From: Hirudinaria manillensis
Lineage: Eukaryota > Annelida > Clitellata > Hirudinida > Hirudinidae
DNA length: 64,000 nt
NCBI GenBank assembly: GCA_034509925.1
Contig: CM067529.1
Location: 8,249,501-8,313,500 of the forward strand
Reading direction: 5' to 3'
A model generated the notes under the pieces. That model saw only the letters and a list, made by a program, of their open reading frames with translations. It ran no database searches and had not been told where the DNA came from. The translations under genes and the position numbers were made by a program. This document shows, piece by piece, positions 22,901 to 32,785 of this stretch (position 1 is its first letter; every line of letters begins with the position of its first letter).

Positions 22901-23904
22901 ATTTCGTAGGCTTGCCAGAGCAAGTTGTCTTTTCAATGATGTAATTATTTAGATATTTGCGATATCCTGGCTTGTTCCTAACTTTCCTAATGGTTGCAAC
23001 TGGGACGGTAGGCAAGTATCGGTGAAGGGCAAGGTTGACTTGCTTTTTCTCAAGTGAGTTCAGCCTCCATTCGGCGCTGGCAATCTCGTTCCATAGGCTG
23101 TCCACCCCTGAGAGTGCAGAAGTAATTTCACGGTTGGATGAACGTTCAACTTGACTATCTGATCCACCAGATTCTATTTTAGTCTGGTATTTCTCCAAGA
23201 TGTTCCTATATTTTGGCTGCCTTCTGTGAGACTTAATGGCATTCAGTGACCTGTGTGGGAAACCTTTCTGTGCCTCTATGTTGATGTTTCTGATTCCTTT
23301 GCTTTTCAGTTCCAGTTCAAACTTGGCTAACAGTGTGGATTCTTCCTCAGTCCAAACACACTTTGAATAACTCTTGCCAGCTCTTTCTTTGTGGTATTCC
23401 TCTGGGTGAGCATGGTTCTGATGGATTCTGAGACCTCGTACTGTTTTGAAGACAGCTTTACAAAAACAACATGTTTCCTGCTTTTCCTCATTGCTTGTGT
23501 CTTTCACAACTGAATTTGTAACTGGAGATACAGCAACGCTTTCGCCGGAGGAGTTCTTTCCAAATATGGCTCGAGAACGAAGAGTTCTAACTAGGTTGTC
23601 GGAATCGGACATTCCGAAACGATGAAAGCTACAAGTTTTCAAGAAGACTGCGAGTCCGTAAACGAAAGTCAACAGACACGACGATACGGAAGGATTTTCG
23701 TTCGCAGGTCTTCAATTTTCCCCTTTTCTTTTACAGAAACAGTAAAATGATTTCACCTTCAGACAAAACGGAAGGTAGGGGACACGAATAAGCTAAATTC
23801 GGAGAAATTCGATAATTTCCGAGCGAAATTAACATGTATTTAACACGAAAACACGCAAGAAAAACAAATCGACCGCTCCTTAGCTTACTCGCTCGAAAAG
23901 CTAA
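19963..23904 (-). mobile_element. R2-clade non-LTR retrotransposon, copy E2 (apparently full length)
   Basis: Same layout and orientation as E1. The leader (about 23613-23904) begins beside the ATT array at 23905-23984, one intact ORF spans 20118-23672, and the 3' UTR (19963-20117) ends GAATAAAAGTTTTGAAAAATAATAAT into the AAT array. The leaders of E1 and E2 share CGAGCGAG near the 5' junction and GTCCCCTAC followed by TTCCGTTT further in. The 3' UTRs look unrelated. Protein similarity to E1 is high in RT and endonuclease and low in the N-terminal linkers, so the two are distinct subfamilies rather than recent duplicates. Confidence 0.88.
20118..23672 (-). CDS. R2-type retrotransposon protein (E2): zinc finger, RT and restriction-like endonuclease
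   Basis: The 1184-aa frame is uninterrupted. The more likely start is the Met at residue 21 (23612, MSDSDNLVRT), whose context aligns with the E1 start; the first 20 residues look non-conserved. Domains in order: C2H2 finger (~68-89, CX2CX12HX4H), Myb-like stretch (KCVWTEEESTLLAKF), then RT. RT carries SFIPK, FRPITV, FVDVSKAFDSV, RQGDPMSPMLFNAV, FADDL and YKYLG. The knuckle is CAARCGEMESLAHIIQKC, and the endonuclease carries EPRIPT, IPDLCAW, CDVAVVSD and KIDKYN. Every motif expected for target-primed reverse transcription in this family is intact. The carboxyl end is basic (KARKRRRPRR). Confidence 0.93.
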   Translation of the reverse strand: MTFVYGLAVFLKTCSFHRFGMSDSDNLVRTLRSRAIFGKNSSGESVAVSPVTNSVVKDTSNEEKQETCCFCKAVFKTVRGLRIHQNHAHPEEYHKERAGKSYSKCVWTEEESTLLAKFELELKSKGIRNINIEAQKGFPHRSLNAIKSHRRQPKYRNILEKYQTKIESGGSDSQVERSSNREITSALSGVDSLWNEIASAEWRLNSLEKKQVNLALHRYLPTVPVATIRKVRNKPGYRKYLNNYIIEKTTCSGKPTKCTAIPTLTASPVETEVNSFIQLQQFILANYKYINLPCEELSELLRNQIVDIDSKRRLIDKEYIQWMESLKVHNGKKGADRYEKRPPKVETTSYVASDKSKAGNQTRPFRTTKIRPSKKEIRREDRKKKRAKVQGLFRKNRSSGARSVLNEEYNEEVKPIPHEQLLQFWEPIFSQKSITDDRSVVPVCGICHDLEAPVSCTEVKMALRGLKDGAPGLDGVKRKHLENIRPIDFAVHMSLWLLTGLPPSPFKVGVVSFIPKVRGTADPSEFRPITVSPLMSRLFHRVINKRMSVYWPLSSRQKAFQSGDGLADNIWLVKALVAQSRQDRKKLNMTFVDVSKAFDSVSHESIIRAASRFGAPPLLTRYLSEIYSNCQVHIRMGKELSRSIQVGRGVRQGDPMSPMLFNAVIDMVVSDIDRSIGVTGGGKSSEKCNYIAFADDLLLLSSTDVGMKVMLRQLEVSMAKVGLIMNASKCASMRTEVITRKRQWIVNPEPYLTLQDKDIRALSIVDTYKYLGVRIGPRMQFASLADKIQKGLHSISRAPLVPCQRVYVLRTHLLPSLVHFLTFEAISLKSLNSADVAIRRSVRKWLRLPRDTPNAFFHAPIRTGGMGILQLRRWIPEIRIRRMTKVLQQAKESNDNFLMDALRENTMIASEVKRFGRPKEKDEPNVPRGLSTARELYKTVDGHGLMRFPEAIAPSEWLVDGINRMSSTQYISCVKVRSATLFNRLRASRKTPLFNTACAARCGEMESLAHIIQKCPSTDGPRHARHDCIAKMLETVLTQMGYSTTREPRIPTVSGTRIPDLCAWSDERYIICDVAVVSDNVDLDRVHQSKIDKYNTTDIHRWMKANSPNQGRGKMEAIATAYIINWRGAIAMETWTSWKKLGISKRFLTWTSIKTLIETHRIWRTFRANAWKARKRRRPRRTFI

Positions 23905-23984
<80 letters not shown>
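23905..23984 (+). repeat. (ATT)n array at the 5' side of E2
   Basis: A pure ATT run of about 80 bp directly abutting the E2 leader. Confidence 0.95.
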
Positions 23985-25972
23985 GTTATTATAAACATAT
24001 ATAGATTTAATGTTAATTTAATGCTTACTCAGGGAACCTTGAAATAATTTCACTCAATGAAATTCAATGATCAACACAAAAAATATATTATTTTTAAAGT
24101 TTTGAATTTCATTAAACACCTGTCATGAATTAATCTGCAATTTTTTTTTTACATTTTCACTCTTCACTGAGAATTTTAATAAAATTGCCAAACAAATGTT
24201 TCAATTCAAAACGTTTCGAAACAATTTCAGAAACAATCAATCAATCAATCATTCAATCAATCATTCAATCAATCAAGCAATCAATCATTCAATCGGTCAA
24301 TCATTTTCTATATTCGAATGTTTTATTGTTCGTTGACGCTTTCAGCTTTCAGCAGGGGTCCAGCAAATTTGAGGGAATTCTTCCCAAAGGTTTTCCAGAG
24401 GTTTTCCAGGAGACCAGGCTTTTCACGGGGGACAGAAGGAATAAAAAAAAAGAGAGAAATAAAAAGGCAAAGGCATAAAGAACATTTGGCACATCTGATG
24501 CTGCTTCCAACCCCTAAATCTAAACCTCCAGCGGTTGTTTATCGCTCACTCTGCCTTTTTACGCCATGTTTTTCTGGAAATTATCGGAATGCAGATTCCA
24601 CTCTATCTAGAACGATCTTCCATTTTAATTATATGCAAAGCAATCTTTTCGTTGCCTACAACAGTAAAAATTAAAAGTTCAAGTGCAGAGCGGAGAAAAC
24701 ACTCAAAGACCATAAATCAAAGAAGCAAAGCCAGACCGGAATTTCTGCGTCCAATAAACAACGAGAGGCCATATTTTAAATATTTTAATATTTCATTTGC
24801 CCTCTAATTGAACGAATCTTTTCTGATTTTATTTTACAATTATTGTCTCAAAGGTTCCCAACTCAGAGGGAGGAGTTAAAAAAGGGCAAGTGATAGGAGT
24901 TTTCAAGACCAGAGGGCTGCAAAAGAAATCCCTACTTTTAAGCAGTGTTTGTCTCGGGCCTACGAGATATGCTTTTATTTCCTAAGTGTACAAGATTATA
25001 AGCATTTGTACTGAATTCAAAGATTGCTATTAAGTGTATTATTAACGTGTATCGTAATATTATTGAATTTTATATTATTCTTTATTATTTATATTATTCT
25101 AGATATTAATTATTAATTATATGGTATTATTATATTAAAGTAATAATTTGTTTTTATTTAATATTTTTATTGTTGTTGTTAACCGCCAGACCGTCATGAT
25201 GGGAAACGTTAAATATTCGGAGCGAGTTTTATACCTATCGCGAGTGTTTTATGCTCCTGAAAATAAAAGGTTGAAATAATAATAATAATAATAATAACAA
25301 TAAAAACAATGCCAATAACAATAATAATAATATCAATAACGATGGCGATGATAATGATGATGATAGCTTCGTCAGGGTAGCTATAGTAATAAGAATAATA
25401 ATAATCACAAAATTGATTCAATGGGGCACACAAATCAAAGGGCAGCACATTCAGAAGAACTTCTTTGGTGCCCCACTGGAATTTCGAGGAATTTTTACGA
25501 GAAATAAAAACTTTTCAGAAAATGAATTTTATTTCTCAGAAATTGATTGTTTTTGAAGTTCTTGACGCATGTATTCATTCTTCACGAGCGTCGCGTTGCG
25601 GTTGGCAGATGACGACAAGAACAACGAACACAACAACAACAATTATAATAATAATAATAATAATAAAAATATCAATAATAATATTAATAATAACAATTAC
25701 CATCGTCATCATTATCAAATTGCAACAATAGGTAATCATAAGAGCTTTAAATAATTCCAGCAAGCAACGAAATGATACTGTCGGTAAAGGGTCACTCCGA
25801 TGAGGTCCCCAAAAGTTTCGTTAAATAATAATTTAATATTATTAATAAATAACAATAATGAATTAATAATCAATTTATTTGTTTTCAAAATATAAAATGT
25901 ATCTCTGGAGAGAGAGACGATATATTGAATTAGTCATACAAGTAGTCACGGAGATTCAAGTTTCCTACAGGC

Positions 25973-26154
25973 GGTGGTGAACAAGCCTCTGTAACCAAGC
26001 AACCACAAACCAGCAGTGGTAGTCAAGCAACGCAAGGTGCTCGCAAGCGACCCTGCAATGCCAGGGCTCGCCTTGGTCAGTGTTGCCATGCAAATGGTGG
26101 ATCGATTAAGAACTGCGTGCATATCCTATTACGATGCAAAGATAGGATAATATA
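25973..26154 (+). CDS. Possible exon or gene relic, GC-richer patch
   Basis: A ~60-codon open frame follows an acceptor-like TTTCCTACAG. It reads GGEQASVTKQPQTSSGSQAT, then a basic part and a Cys-containing end (NARARLGQCCHANGG, NCVHILLRC), stopping at TAA. Base composition is clearly richer in G+C than the flanks. No start codon or donor was identified and no family was recognised; a fragment of a mobile element is equally possible. Confidence 0.25.
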
Positions 26155-27474
26155 AGAACAAGCTTCAAAGCGGATAGTTTCTTCGGTCTTCGAATTATTT
26201 TATAAAATAATGGATATAATAGGATAGAAATTAAAAATGGTTTCCAATTTCAGATTATTTCAAATATTTCGAAGTTGTGAGAGTAAAAACTCAATGTCAT
26301 GTCTTCTCAAAATACACATTGAACACCCCGTAATGTTCAGAAAAAATCTTACAATTAATTTTTGAAAATTTATAATTTAATAAATAAATAAATTGTCTGC
26401 CATCCATCCATCCATCCATCCATCCATCCATCCATCCATCCATCTCATCGTTGGAAATCACATCTGACCGATGCTTCTGACGAATGTTCACTTTAGAATT
26501 GTTTAAAGCCCTGTAAACATCAGCGACTGAAAACAATATTTCTCTCAAGAATAACAGGACCTTCAGAAATGATGGATGTTTTGAATTATACAATTTAAAA
26601 TTATTTTTAAAATAATTATTTTAAATTGTTTTCATTTGTTTTTAAATTCTTTCGAATATCCTTTGAAACGAGCGGGGAATAAAAATGATTGCAATCTATA
26701 AAACGATGGATGGAAGGACACGAAAAGAAAGTTGAGTTTCAAGAAGAAATACGACAGCGGCCTAAATTACGTTTAAATTTTATGATAATATACATTTTAT
26801 TTATAAAACAGGCCAAGACAAAACAATACGTCGTTGTTATATTAAACAGAGTTACATTTCAATCCTTTATGTTATAACTGGAGGCATTCAAAGCATTGAA
26901 AGCATTAAATCATTAACAAGTTTTTTTTTATATTTGGAGAGAATTTGTTTTTATTAACATTAATTATGAAATGTCAGTTGAAGTTTAAATGTCAAAACAT
27001 GAACTTTCGATCGTGTGATAGACGAGGAGAAGCGCTTTCAGGACTTCATGAAAGATTTTCAATCGTTTGAAAAACAAAAAAAAAAACTTTACTGAGTTTA
27101 AGATGTTCAGAAGAGAATAAGAATTGTAAAAGAATTGAAATAAAAATAAGATAAACAGAAATAAATGCATGAAAAGAAAATAAATGAATTGAAATAAATG
27201 CCATAAAAATGAAATTAAAACCGAAAGGGAATGGCACAAAGGAGCATCGAATTGGAACGACTTCCAAGGGAAACAAATGTAACATCTGAAGAGACAAGTA
27301 AACATACAGGAAAACATACAAATAAACATACCAGAAATATTCGGCAACTCTTCTTGTATTTTAAGTTATTTTCTGTATTTATTTATTTTTTTATTTCATT
27401 TCCATCTGAACAAACTGAAGGGTCATTTAATGACGGCTTATAGAAGCTCGTATCGTGCGAAAATATTTTATTAG

Positions 27475-27523
<49 letters not shown>

Positions 27524-28696
27524 TATTATTATTACTATATGTTTGTAATACGTTTACTGATTACGACTTACTACGGCCATTATACATTATCTTTATATCT
27601 ACCTTAATCCATTTTATTTCTTTAAATTATATAAATTCAAAAATCTTTAAAAAATACTTTCACAATCATTTCCATAAAACAGTTTTTGTAGAAATAATAA
27701 AGAAATATTTAACAAACAAATATTGAATAAAAGTTGAACGCATATGGAACCACGTACCAATTGCAATTGAAGCACACTTTCGACGGATTCAATATTCCAA
27801 GGTTGTTTTGTTGATGATGATGATTATGGTAGTGGTGGTGGTGGTGGTGATGATGCTGGTGGTGGTGGTGGTAGTGATGGTGGTGATGTTAGTGGTGGTT
27901 GTGCTTGAAACAGTGACTGGTATTTTGTCAGCTGTTCAATTGATCGGGTGAGACTGATGATTAGAGTTTGTCGAAATGTTTTTAAAGAAAGAAAGATTTT
28001 TTTTGATCAATTCAATTGAAAATAAAGATAAAACAATGACAAAAATATTCGTGAAGTTTATTTAAGTTGCCACCTGAGCCAAAGAGATTTTATGTGATTA
28101 ACAGACATTTACTTTTTAGTGATTTTTATTTTATTTAATAAAAATAAATTAATAATAATAAAGAAAAATAATGAAAATAAAAATAGAGAAAAAGAGCAAA
28201 TATATTTCGAATAAACATTTTACCTTTAAATCATTATTTAAACTGAGAAATTTATAAAACAAAATTGAATTAAAATTCTTTTCGCTCATCTCCCAAGCGT
28301 CTGCCTACGAATTCATTTTAGGCGCCAAACTCGTCGAAATGAATTCTGTTTCTTTGCAAAGATTTGCAGAAATATTTTCAGGTTTTCATGTTTTATGAAA
28401 CAATTTTATTTTATTTTTTAACTGTTTACAGTCTGAGTTCAAAGGGTTTATGCCTTTAAAAAGCTAAAGCCAAAAGACTTTATTAGTATTAGTTTATATA
28501 AATTTTCATGGACCCCTTCACCCTAGAGAACCTAAGGGCATGGTATTTCACCCTTCGCGATAAAATTTAGAATTTCATTAATCGTAAAAAATAAGTGAAA
28601 TTCTCCATTGAAAAGGGGAATTTATAAGCAACATTTGAAGAACTTTGTGAATGAATAAAATTAAATTAAAATGAAAGCAACTGAAAAAAAAAATGA

Positions 28697-28858
28697 AGAA
28701 AAGATTTTCTGAGAGAATCTGTTGGACTGTTGGAGCAGTTCTTAAGACATACGAAGGACTTCATTCAGAGGACCGCAGAAGCGGATAAATTTGAGGAGCT
28801 GGAAAAATTCCTCTTAAGAAATGACTTCTTGGACCACAAAGAAATCATCCAATTGTGA
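28697..28858 (+). CDS. Possible terminal exon or small ORF, helical charged peptide
   Basis: A 53-codon open frame ends at TGA (28856-28858). It encodes an amphipathic, charged sequence (LLEQFLRHTKDFIQRTAEAD, then KFEELEKFLLRNDFLDHKE) unlike the Ile/Asn/Phe noise of surrounding ORFs. No ATG and only poor acceptor candidates were found, so it could be an exon or a relic. Function is unknown. Confidence 0.3.
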   Translation, partial: RKDFLRESVGLLEQFLRHTKDFIQRTAEADKFEELEKFLLRNDFLDHKEIIQL

Positions 28859-29920
28859 AGAGCAAGGCGACCAAGACATCCAAGACTCTCATCGCTTTTA
28901 ACGGATTCCACAAATAGTGGAATTAATTTCCCCAATTTAATAGAAATATTGGATTATTACGTTTATAAATAAGTCAACCGATACTGCAAATAGTTTGCGT
29001 TTATCAACTGTCAAGTGTCGTCACTGCAATCATTTTGAAGTTTTTGTTTTTGTCTCTCGAAGCATCAACATACATTTCAAATCAAGCATTTCTGAGCAGT
29101 TTTGTTAAATTGCAGATTATTGCATCACTTGCTCAGTACAGCTTCCAAGAATTGGAAATTAAAAAAAAATAATAAAACAGAAAATTAAATTATTATTATT
29201 ATAATAACTGTAAATAAACACATACTTGTAATTATTCTTGCTGCCAATTATTGGGGACTACCAAATAAAAAAAAAACAGAAACAAACGTCATTTAAAAAT
29301 AAATACAAAGTAAACAAACAATTTCAATCCGAAACATTCTTTCAAATGCAATTCAATCAACATTTTAAATGATTTATAATATTTATATATTTTATCTTTT
29401 TACAAATAATTTAAATTAATAATATTTTATCTTTTCAAACTCTATTTTAATTTGTTTTAAACATATGTAAAGTTGTTGCACCACTGAACCTCTGAGTCCA
29501 CGAAAAGCATTGAAATTGACTCACGGTTGTATTTCATATTATGAAAAATGCTATGAAATCTTATAAAAAAAAAAGCAAAGATCCACTGAAATTAAGGCAA
29601 CACGTTAAACAAACATTGATTTCAAAAAATAAAATTATTTCTGTTAATTATTTAATAAAAGGAATTATTTTGCAGTAATTACTTTAACCAAACAAATATT
29701 TCAGAAGTAGTAAACAAATAAATACATATTAATATAAAATGTAAATAATTATGCAAAATTATTTATTTTATCTCCTGTTGATGCCACGATAAGCAATGAA
29801 AATCTCCAAACATCGTTCACGGATATTTCAAAGTCCAGCTTCACCGCTGTGCGAAAGTTGAAACAAATATAAATTATATTACAATAATATAGTATAATAT
29901 AATAGAAACAAATATAATAA

Positions 29921-30186
29921 TGTTGGATCCCTAGATCCAGTAAATTGAAGAATAATTAAAATTATATTGCCGATTAATTAATTTATTGGCAATATAATTT
30001 GATGATTGGTTAAAGTCTTTGGTTATGAATCTCGACAAAGAGTTATCTCGAAAATCAGAGCGAGAGTAAGAGAAACAGCAGATTTCAATTCTTAGACATT
30101 TGAGCATTGTACATCTTCCAAGCCATCTGACAACTTTCAATAAACCTGACCTTCTTTAATTAGTTTGAGGACCCCGGGTTATTACA
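29921..30186 (+). repeat. 5' LTR (266 bp)
   Basis: Starts TGTTGGATCCCTAGATCCAG and ends GAGGACCCCGGGTTATTACA. It contains AATAAA within TTTCAATAAACCTGAC, a likely polyadenylation signal. It lacks a 15-bp segment (CTTTAGTAATTAATT-like) present in the 3' LTR. Confidence 0.92.
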
Positions 30187-30187
30187 T

Positions 30188-30205
30188 TGGTGTCAGGAGT
30201 GGGAT
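30188..30205 (+). other. Primer binding site, tRNA-Leu type
   Basis: TGGTGTCAGGAGTGGGAT starts one base after the 5' LTR. It is complementary to the CCA-bearing 3' end expected of an animal tRNA-Leu acceptor and T-arm region. The exact tRNA was assigned from general knowledge, not from a tRNA in this window. Confidence 0.75.
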
Positions 30206-30267
30206 TTAGAGTTAAAGGGTGTCCAAGAGTAACTAAGGTAGAAGCTTGTTTAGTTGAAAAGTGAAGG

Positions 30268-30702
30268 ATGCCGCGGTGCTTGGATGAATTGAACGTGCCT
30301 CGATTGAGACAAGAATTGAGAGAGCGTGGCCTGGATTCGAAAGGCACGAAAGCTGAGATACGAGAGCGACTTGGGGCATGGCTGATAGAGAATGGCCATG
30401 ACCCGGAGGAATACGAATTCGTGTCTGAATATCGTGAGTTGCTGAGAAAGTTAGCAGAGGAGTGTAGGAGGAGTATTAGGGGCGATTTGGAAAACACAGC
30501 GGTTCCGTGTCAGGATGTCTCGCTGGTTTCAGGTGAAAACTCTACCGAGAAGAGTCCTGTTGTCTCTTTTGAGGAGAGCAAAGTGGTGCTTCCATCTTGC
30601 GAGGAACAAGAAGAGGAACTCTGCAAAAAGGTTACCAACGAAGGACAAATCATGTCCGTTGTTCCAGGTACAGTTCTGGCAGCATTGGGATGGAGTCATT
30701 AG
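30268..30702 (+). CDS. SAP-domain protein of the LTR element (Gag-like)
   Basis: The 144-aa ORF starts at the first ATG after the primer site. Residues ~5-40 fit a SAP domain: LDELNVPRLRQELRERGLD, then SKGTKAEIRERLGAWL. This helix-turn-helix fold is known to bind DNA or chromatin and occurs at the start of Gag-like proteins in some invertebrate Gypsy elements. A charged region (RELLRKLAEECRRS) and an acidic Ser/Glu-rich tail follow. No CCHC knuckle is visible. The next part of the coding region continues in other frames. Whether this short protein is complete or truncated is uncertain. Confidence 0.75.
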   Translation: MPRCLDELNVPRLRQELRERGLDSKGTKAEIRERLGAWLIENGHDPEEYEFVSEYRELLRKLAEECRRSIRGDLENTAVPCQDVSLVSGENSTEKSPVVSFEESKVVLPSCEEQEEELCKKVTNEGQIMSVVPGTVLAALGWSH

Positions 30703-31378
30703 AAGACACATCCGAACACAGTGCGTGCGTGTCTCCAGAAACGCTGTGCGTGATGGCGGACTCAGAGGACTTGCCGTTGGAGCCCATGGAGTCACCAGAT
30801 CAGGTCGAGACGCCAGCAGGGCCCAGAGAGCTCACGGAGGTGTTAGTGGAGCAAGTGGAGCCTTCGGAAGAGCCCATGGATTTACCGCAGAGTCTGTGAA
30901 GTTATTAGTACCTCCCGAGGAGTTACCGATGAAGCACATTGAGTTACCAGTGAAGCACGCGAAGTTGATGGTGGAACAAGTAGAATCTACAGAACAGCCC
31001 ATGGATTTACCAGCAGAGCCTGTGGAGTTCTTAGTGCAGCCCGAGGAGTTATTGATGAAGCACATAGAGTTACCAGTGGAAAATACGGAGTTAGTACTGG
31101 AACACATGAAGTCTTCGGGAGAGACCATGGATTTACCAGTGGATGTTTCGGCTCCATTGGAATTAACAGAACGGAGTGCTCGGGATTTCGGGAGAGTGCC
31201 TAGCAAGGAAAATGGAGCAGGTGATCCTGTAGAGAGTCTGAGATCTGGCGACATGGTGGAGCAGGAGAGTGTGCATAGAAATGGCGATGTTCCGCGACTG
31301 AAACTTGCGGGACGCAGAAGTAAAAGGGAGGAAACAGAAATCCCAGAAGATGACAAAGCAAATGGATCTGGGATTTGA
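30690..31378 (+). pseudogene. Acidic Pro/Glu repeat ORF, continued over frameshifts
   Basis: After the SAP ORF, protein-like sequence continues in a second frame (to the stop at 30899) and then a third (about 30890-31378). It is built of degenerate repeats such as EPMDLPAEPVEFLVQPEELL and MKHIELPV, ending in a basic Lys/Arg patch (GRRSKREETE). Each change is a one-base frame shift, so the copy is probably broken. Programmed shifting or short introns are less likely alternatives. The repeats are about 60-130 bp long at DNA level. Confidence 0.6.
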
Positions 31379-31464
31379 AGCCATGAGATTGTTGGAAGAT
31401 CGGATCCTATTCCTAGAGTAAAAATGAAAATGGGAATAGATGTCTGTTCGGGACGAACAGATTT

Positions 31465-31477
31465 AAGGAGGGGGCAG
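31465..31477 (+). other. Polypurine tract of the LTR element
   Basis: AAGGAGGGGGCAG sits immediately before the 3' LTR start TGTTGG, the expected place for plus-strand priming. Confidence 0.85.
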
Positions 31478-31758
31478 TGTTGGATCCCTAGATCCAGTAA
31501 ATTGAAGAATAATTAAAATTATATTGCCGATTAATTCTTTAGTAATTAATTAATTTATTGGCAATATAATTTGATGATTGATTAAAGTCTTTGGTTATGA
31601 ATCTCGACAAATAGTTATCTCGAAAATCAGAGCGAGAGTAAGAGAAACAGCAGATTTCAATTCTTAGACATTTGAGCATTGTACATCTTCCAAGCCATCT
31701 GACAACTTTCAATAAACCTGACCTTCTATAATTAGTTTGAGGACCGCGGGTTATTACA
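31478..31758 (+). repeat. 3' LTR (281 bp)
   Basis: Matches the 5' LTR apart from a 15-bp insertion after GCCGATTAATT and about four single-base differences (for example CCGCGGG for CCCCGGG). Followed by ATAA, matching the four bases before the 5' LTR. Confidence 0.92.
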
Positions 31759-32102
31759 ATAATATTAATAATAACAATAATAATAATATAACTATGTTTT
31801 TATAATATATAAATATATAATATAAATATTTATTAATTATTTATATATTATAAAGTTAAGTAAGAAAAATTACCTCCTGCAAAGTTGTTTTTAATGTGTG
31901 GGACAATAAAAAGATTTTTTTTTTTAATTTACACGTTTGAGTAACAAAATTGTGAAGTTGATAAAAGTTCATCATTTATTTATTTAAAAGAAAAATGCAA
32001 AAAAAAAACGCTCCTAAATTTCTGTGAAAATTTTGAGTTTAAAATAAAAAAAACGTTTTATTCGCTTTTTGCGGTCGAAATTAGTCATCGCGTGATGGTA
32101 AG

Positions 32103-32255
32103 AATAATATAATATAATATAATATAATATAATATAATATAATATAATATAATATAATATAATATAATATAATATAATATAATATAATATAATATAATAT
32201 AATATAATATAATATAATATAATATAATATAATATAATATAATATAATATAATAT
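32103..32255 (+). repeat. (AATAT)n pentanucleotide array, ~152 bp
   Basis: About 30 uninterrupted AATAT units. The minus-strand Ile/Leu/Tyr repeat ORF across it is an artefact. Confidence 0.97.
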
Positions 32256-32460
32256 GTTGAAATAGTCGTTAAATATCATTAAATAAAAATTAATTTAAAC
32301 GTATTTTTATGCTTAATTTATTTACTTTTAATTTATTTAATTTATAAATTCTTAAAACAAATTCTGATTTACTTTGTCAGGAAGAGTTTGAAACACCAAG
32401 GACGTTTCAATTTTGGAATAATTTATTTGTTTGTTTATTTATTTTTTAGTTATATATATA

Positions 32461-32564
32461 TATATTTAAAGTATCTCCCAATAACAGCCAGAAGTGGTTG
32501 TGGAATAAAAACCAATAAAAGCCTTTTAAATGGTCACGTGTCAAATGACGCGATGGTTTTTGTT
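32461..32564 (+). repeat. Left arm of a perfect 104-bp inverted repeat
   Basis: Starts TATATTTAAAGTATCTCCCA and ends GATGGTTTTTGTT. It is the exact reverse complement of 32682-32785 over 104 bases, with a 117-bp AT-rich spacer. It contains GGTCACGTGTC. No terminal duplications or transposase were seen. Confidence 0.95.
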
Positions 32565-32681
32565 TCATTTCATTTACTTAATTATTAACTTAATAAATAT
32601 AATTATTTATTTATTAAATTTATTTTATTATTTCTAAATTAAATGACTTTAAAAGAACGTTTTTCATTGTTTTCAAATTAA

Positions 32682-32785
32682 AACAAAAACCATCGCGTCA
32701 TTTGACACGTGACCATTTAAAAGGCTTTTATTGGTTTTTATTCCACAACCACTTCTGGCTGTTATTGGGAGATACTTTAAATATA
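32682..32785 (-). repeat. Right arm of the perfect 104-bp inverted repeat
   Basis: Exact reverse complement of 32461-32564. A GAT triplet tract follows at 32811-32850. A transcript across both arms would fold into a 104-bp hairpin. Confidence 0.95.

Larger units (their letters stand above)
23985..29920. other. AT-rich region with repeats, no firm gene
   Basis: Contains a CAAT/CATT tetranucleotide run (24232-24304), AAT tracts (25278-25300, 25640-25700), an (ATCC)n run (26399-26443), an (ATT)n run (27478-27535) and a GGT-rich tract (27826-27900). Two coding-like patches are listed separately (25973-26154 and 28697-28858). Other ORFs are A+T-driven. Confidence 0.5.
29921..31758 (+). mobile_element. 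Non-autonomous LTR retrotransposon (1.84 kb) with SAP-domain ORF
   Basis: Two direct LTRs (29921-30186 and 31478-31758) begin TGTTGG and end TTATTACA. They flank a tRNA-Leu-type primer site, an ORF region and a polypurine tract. Candidate 4-bp target duplications read ATAA on both sides. No protease, RT, RNase H or integrase is encoded in the ~1.3 kb interior, so movement would depend on enzymes from another element. The LTRs differ at about four bases plus one 15-bp indel, indicating a fairly young insertion. The size lies between typical TRIM and LARD elements. A solo LTR of a related subfamily lies at 13766-13975. Confidence 0.88.

Noticed and set aside
32085..32279. Ile/Leu/Tyr repeat ORF
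   Set aside because: Direct translation of the AATAT array.
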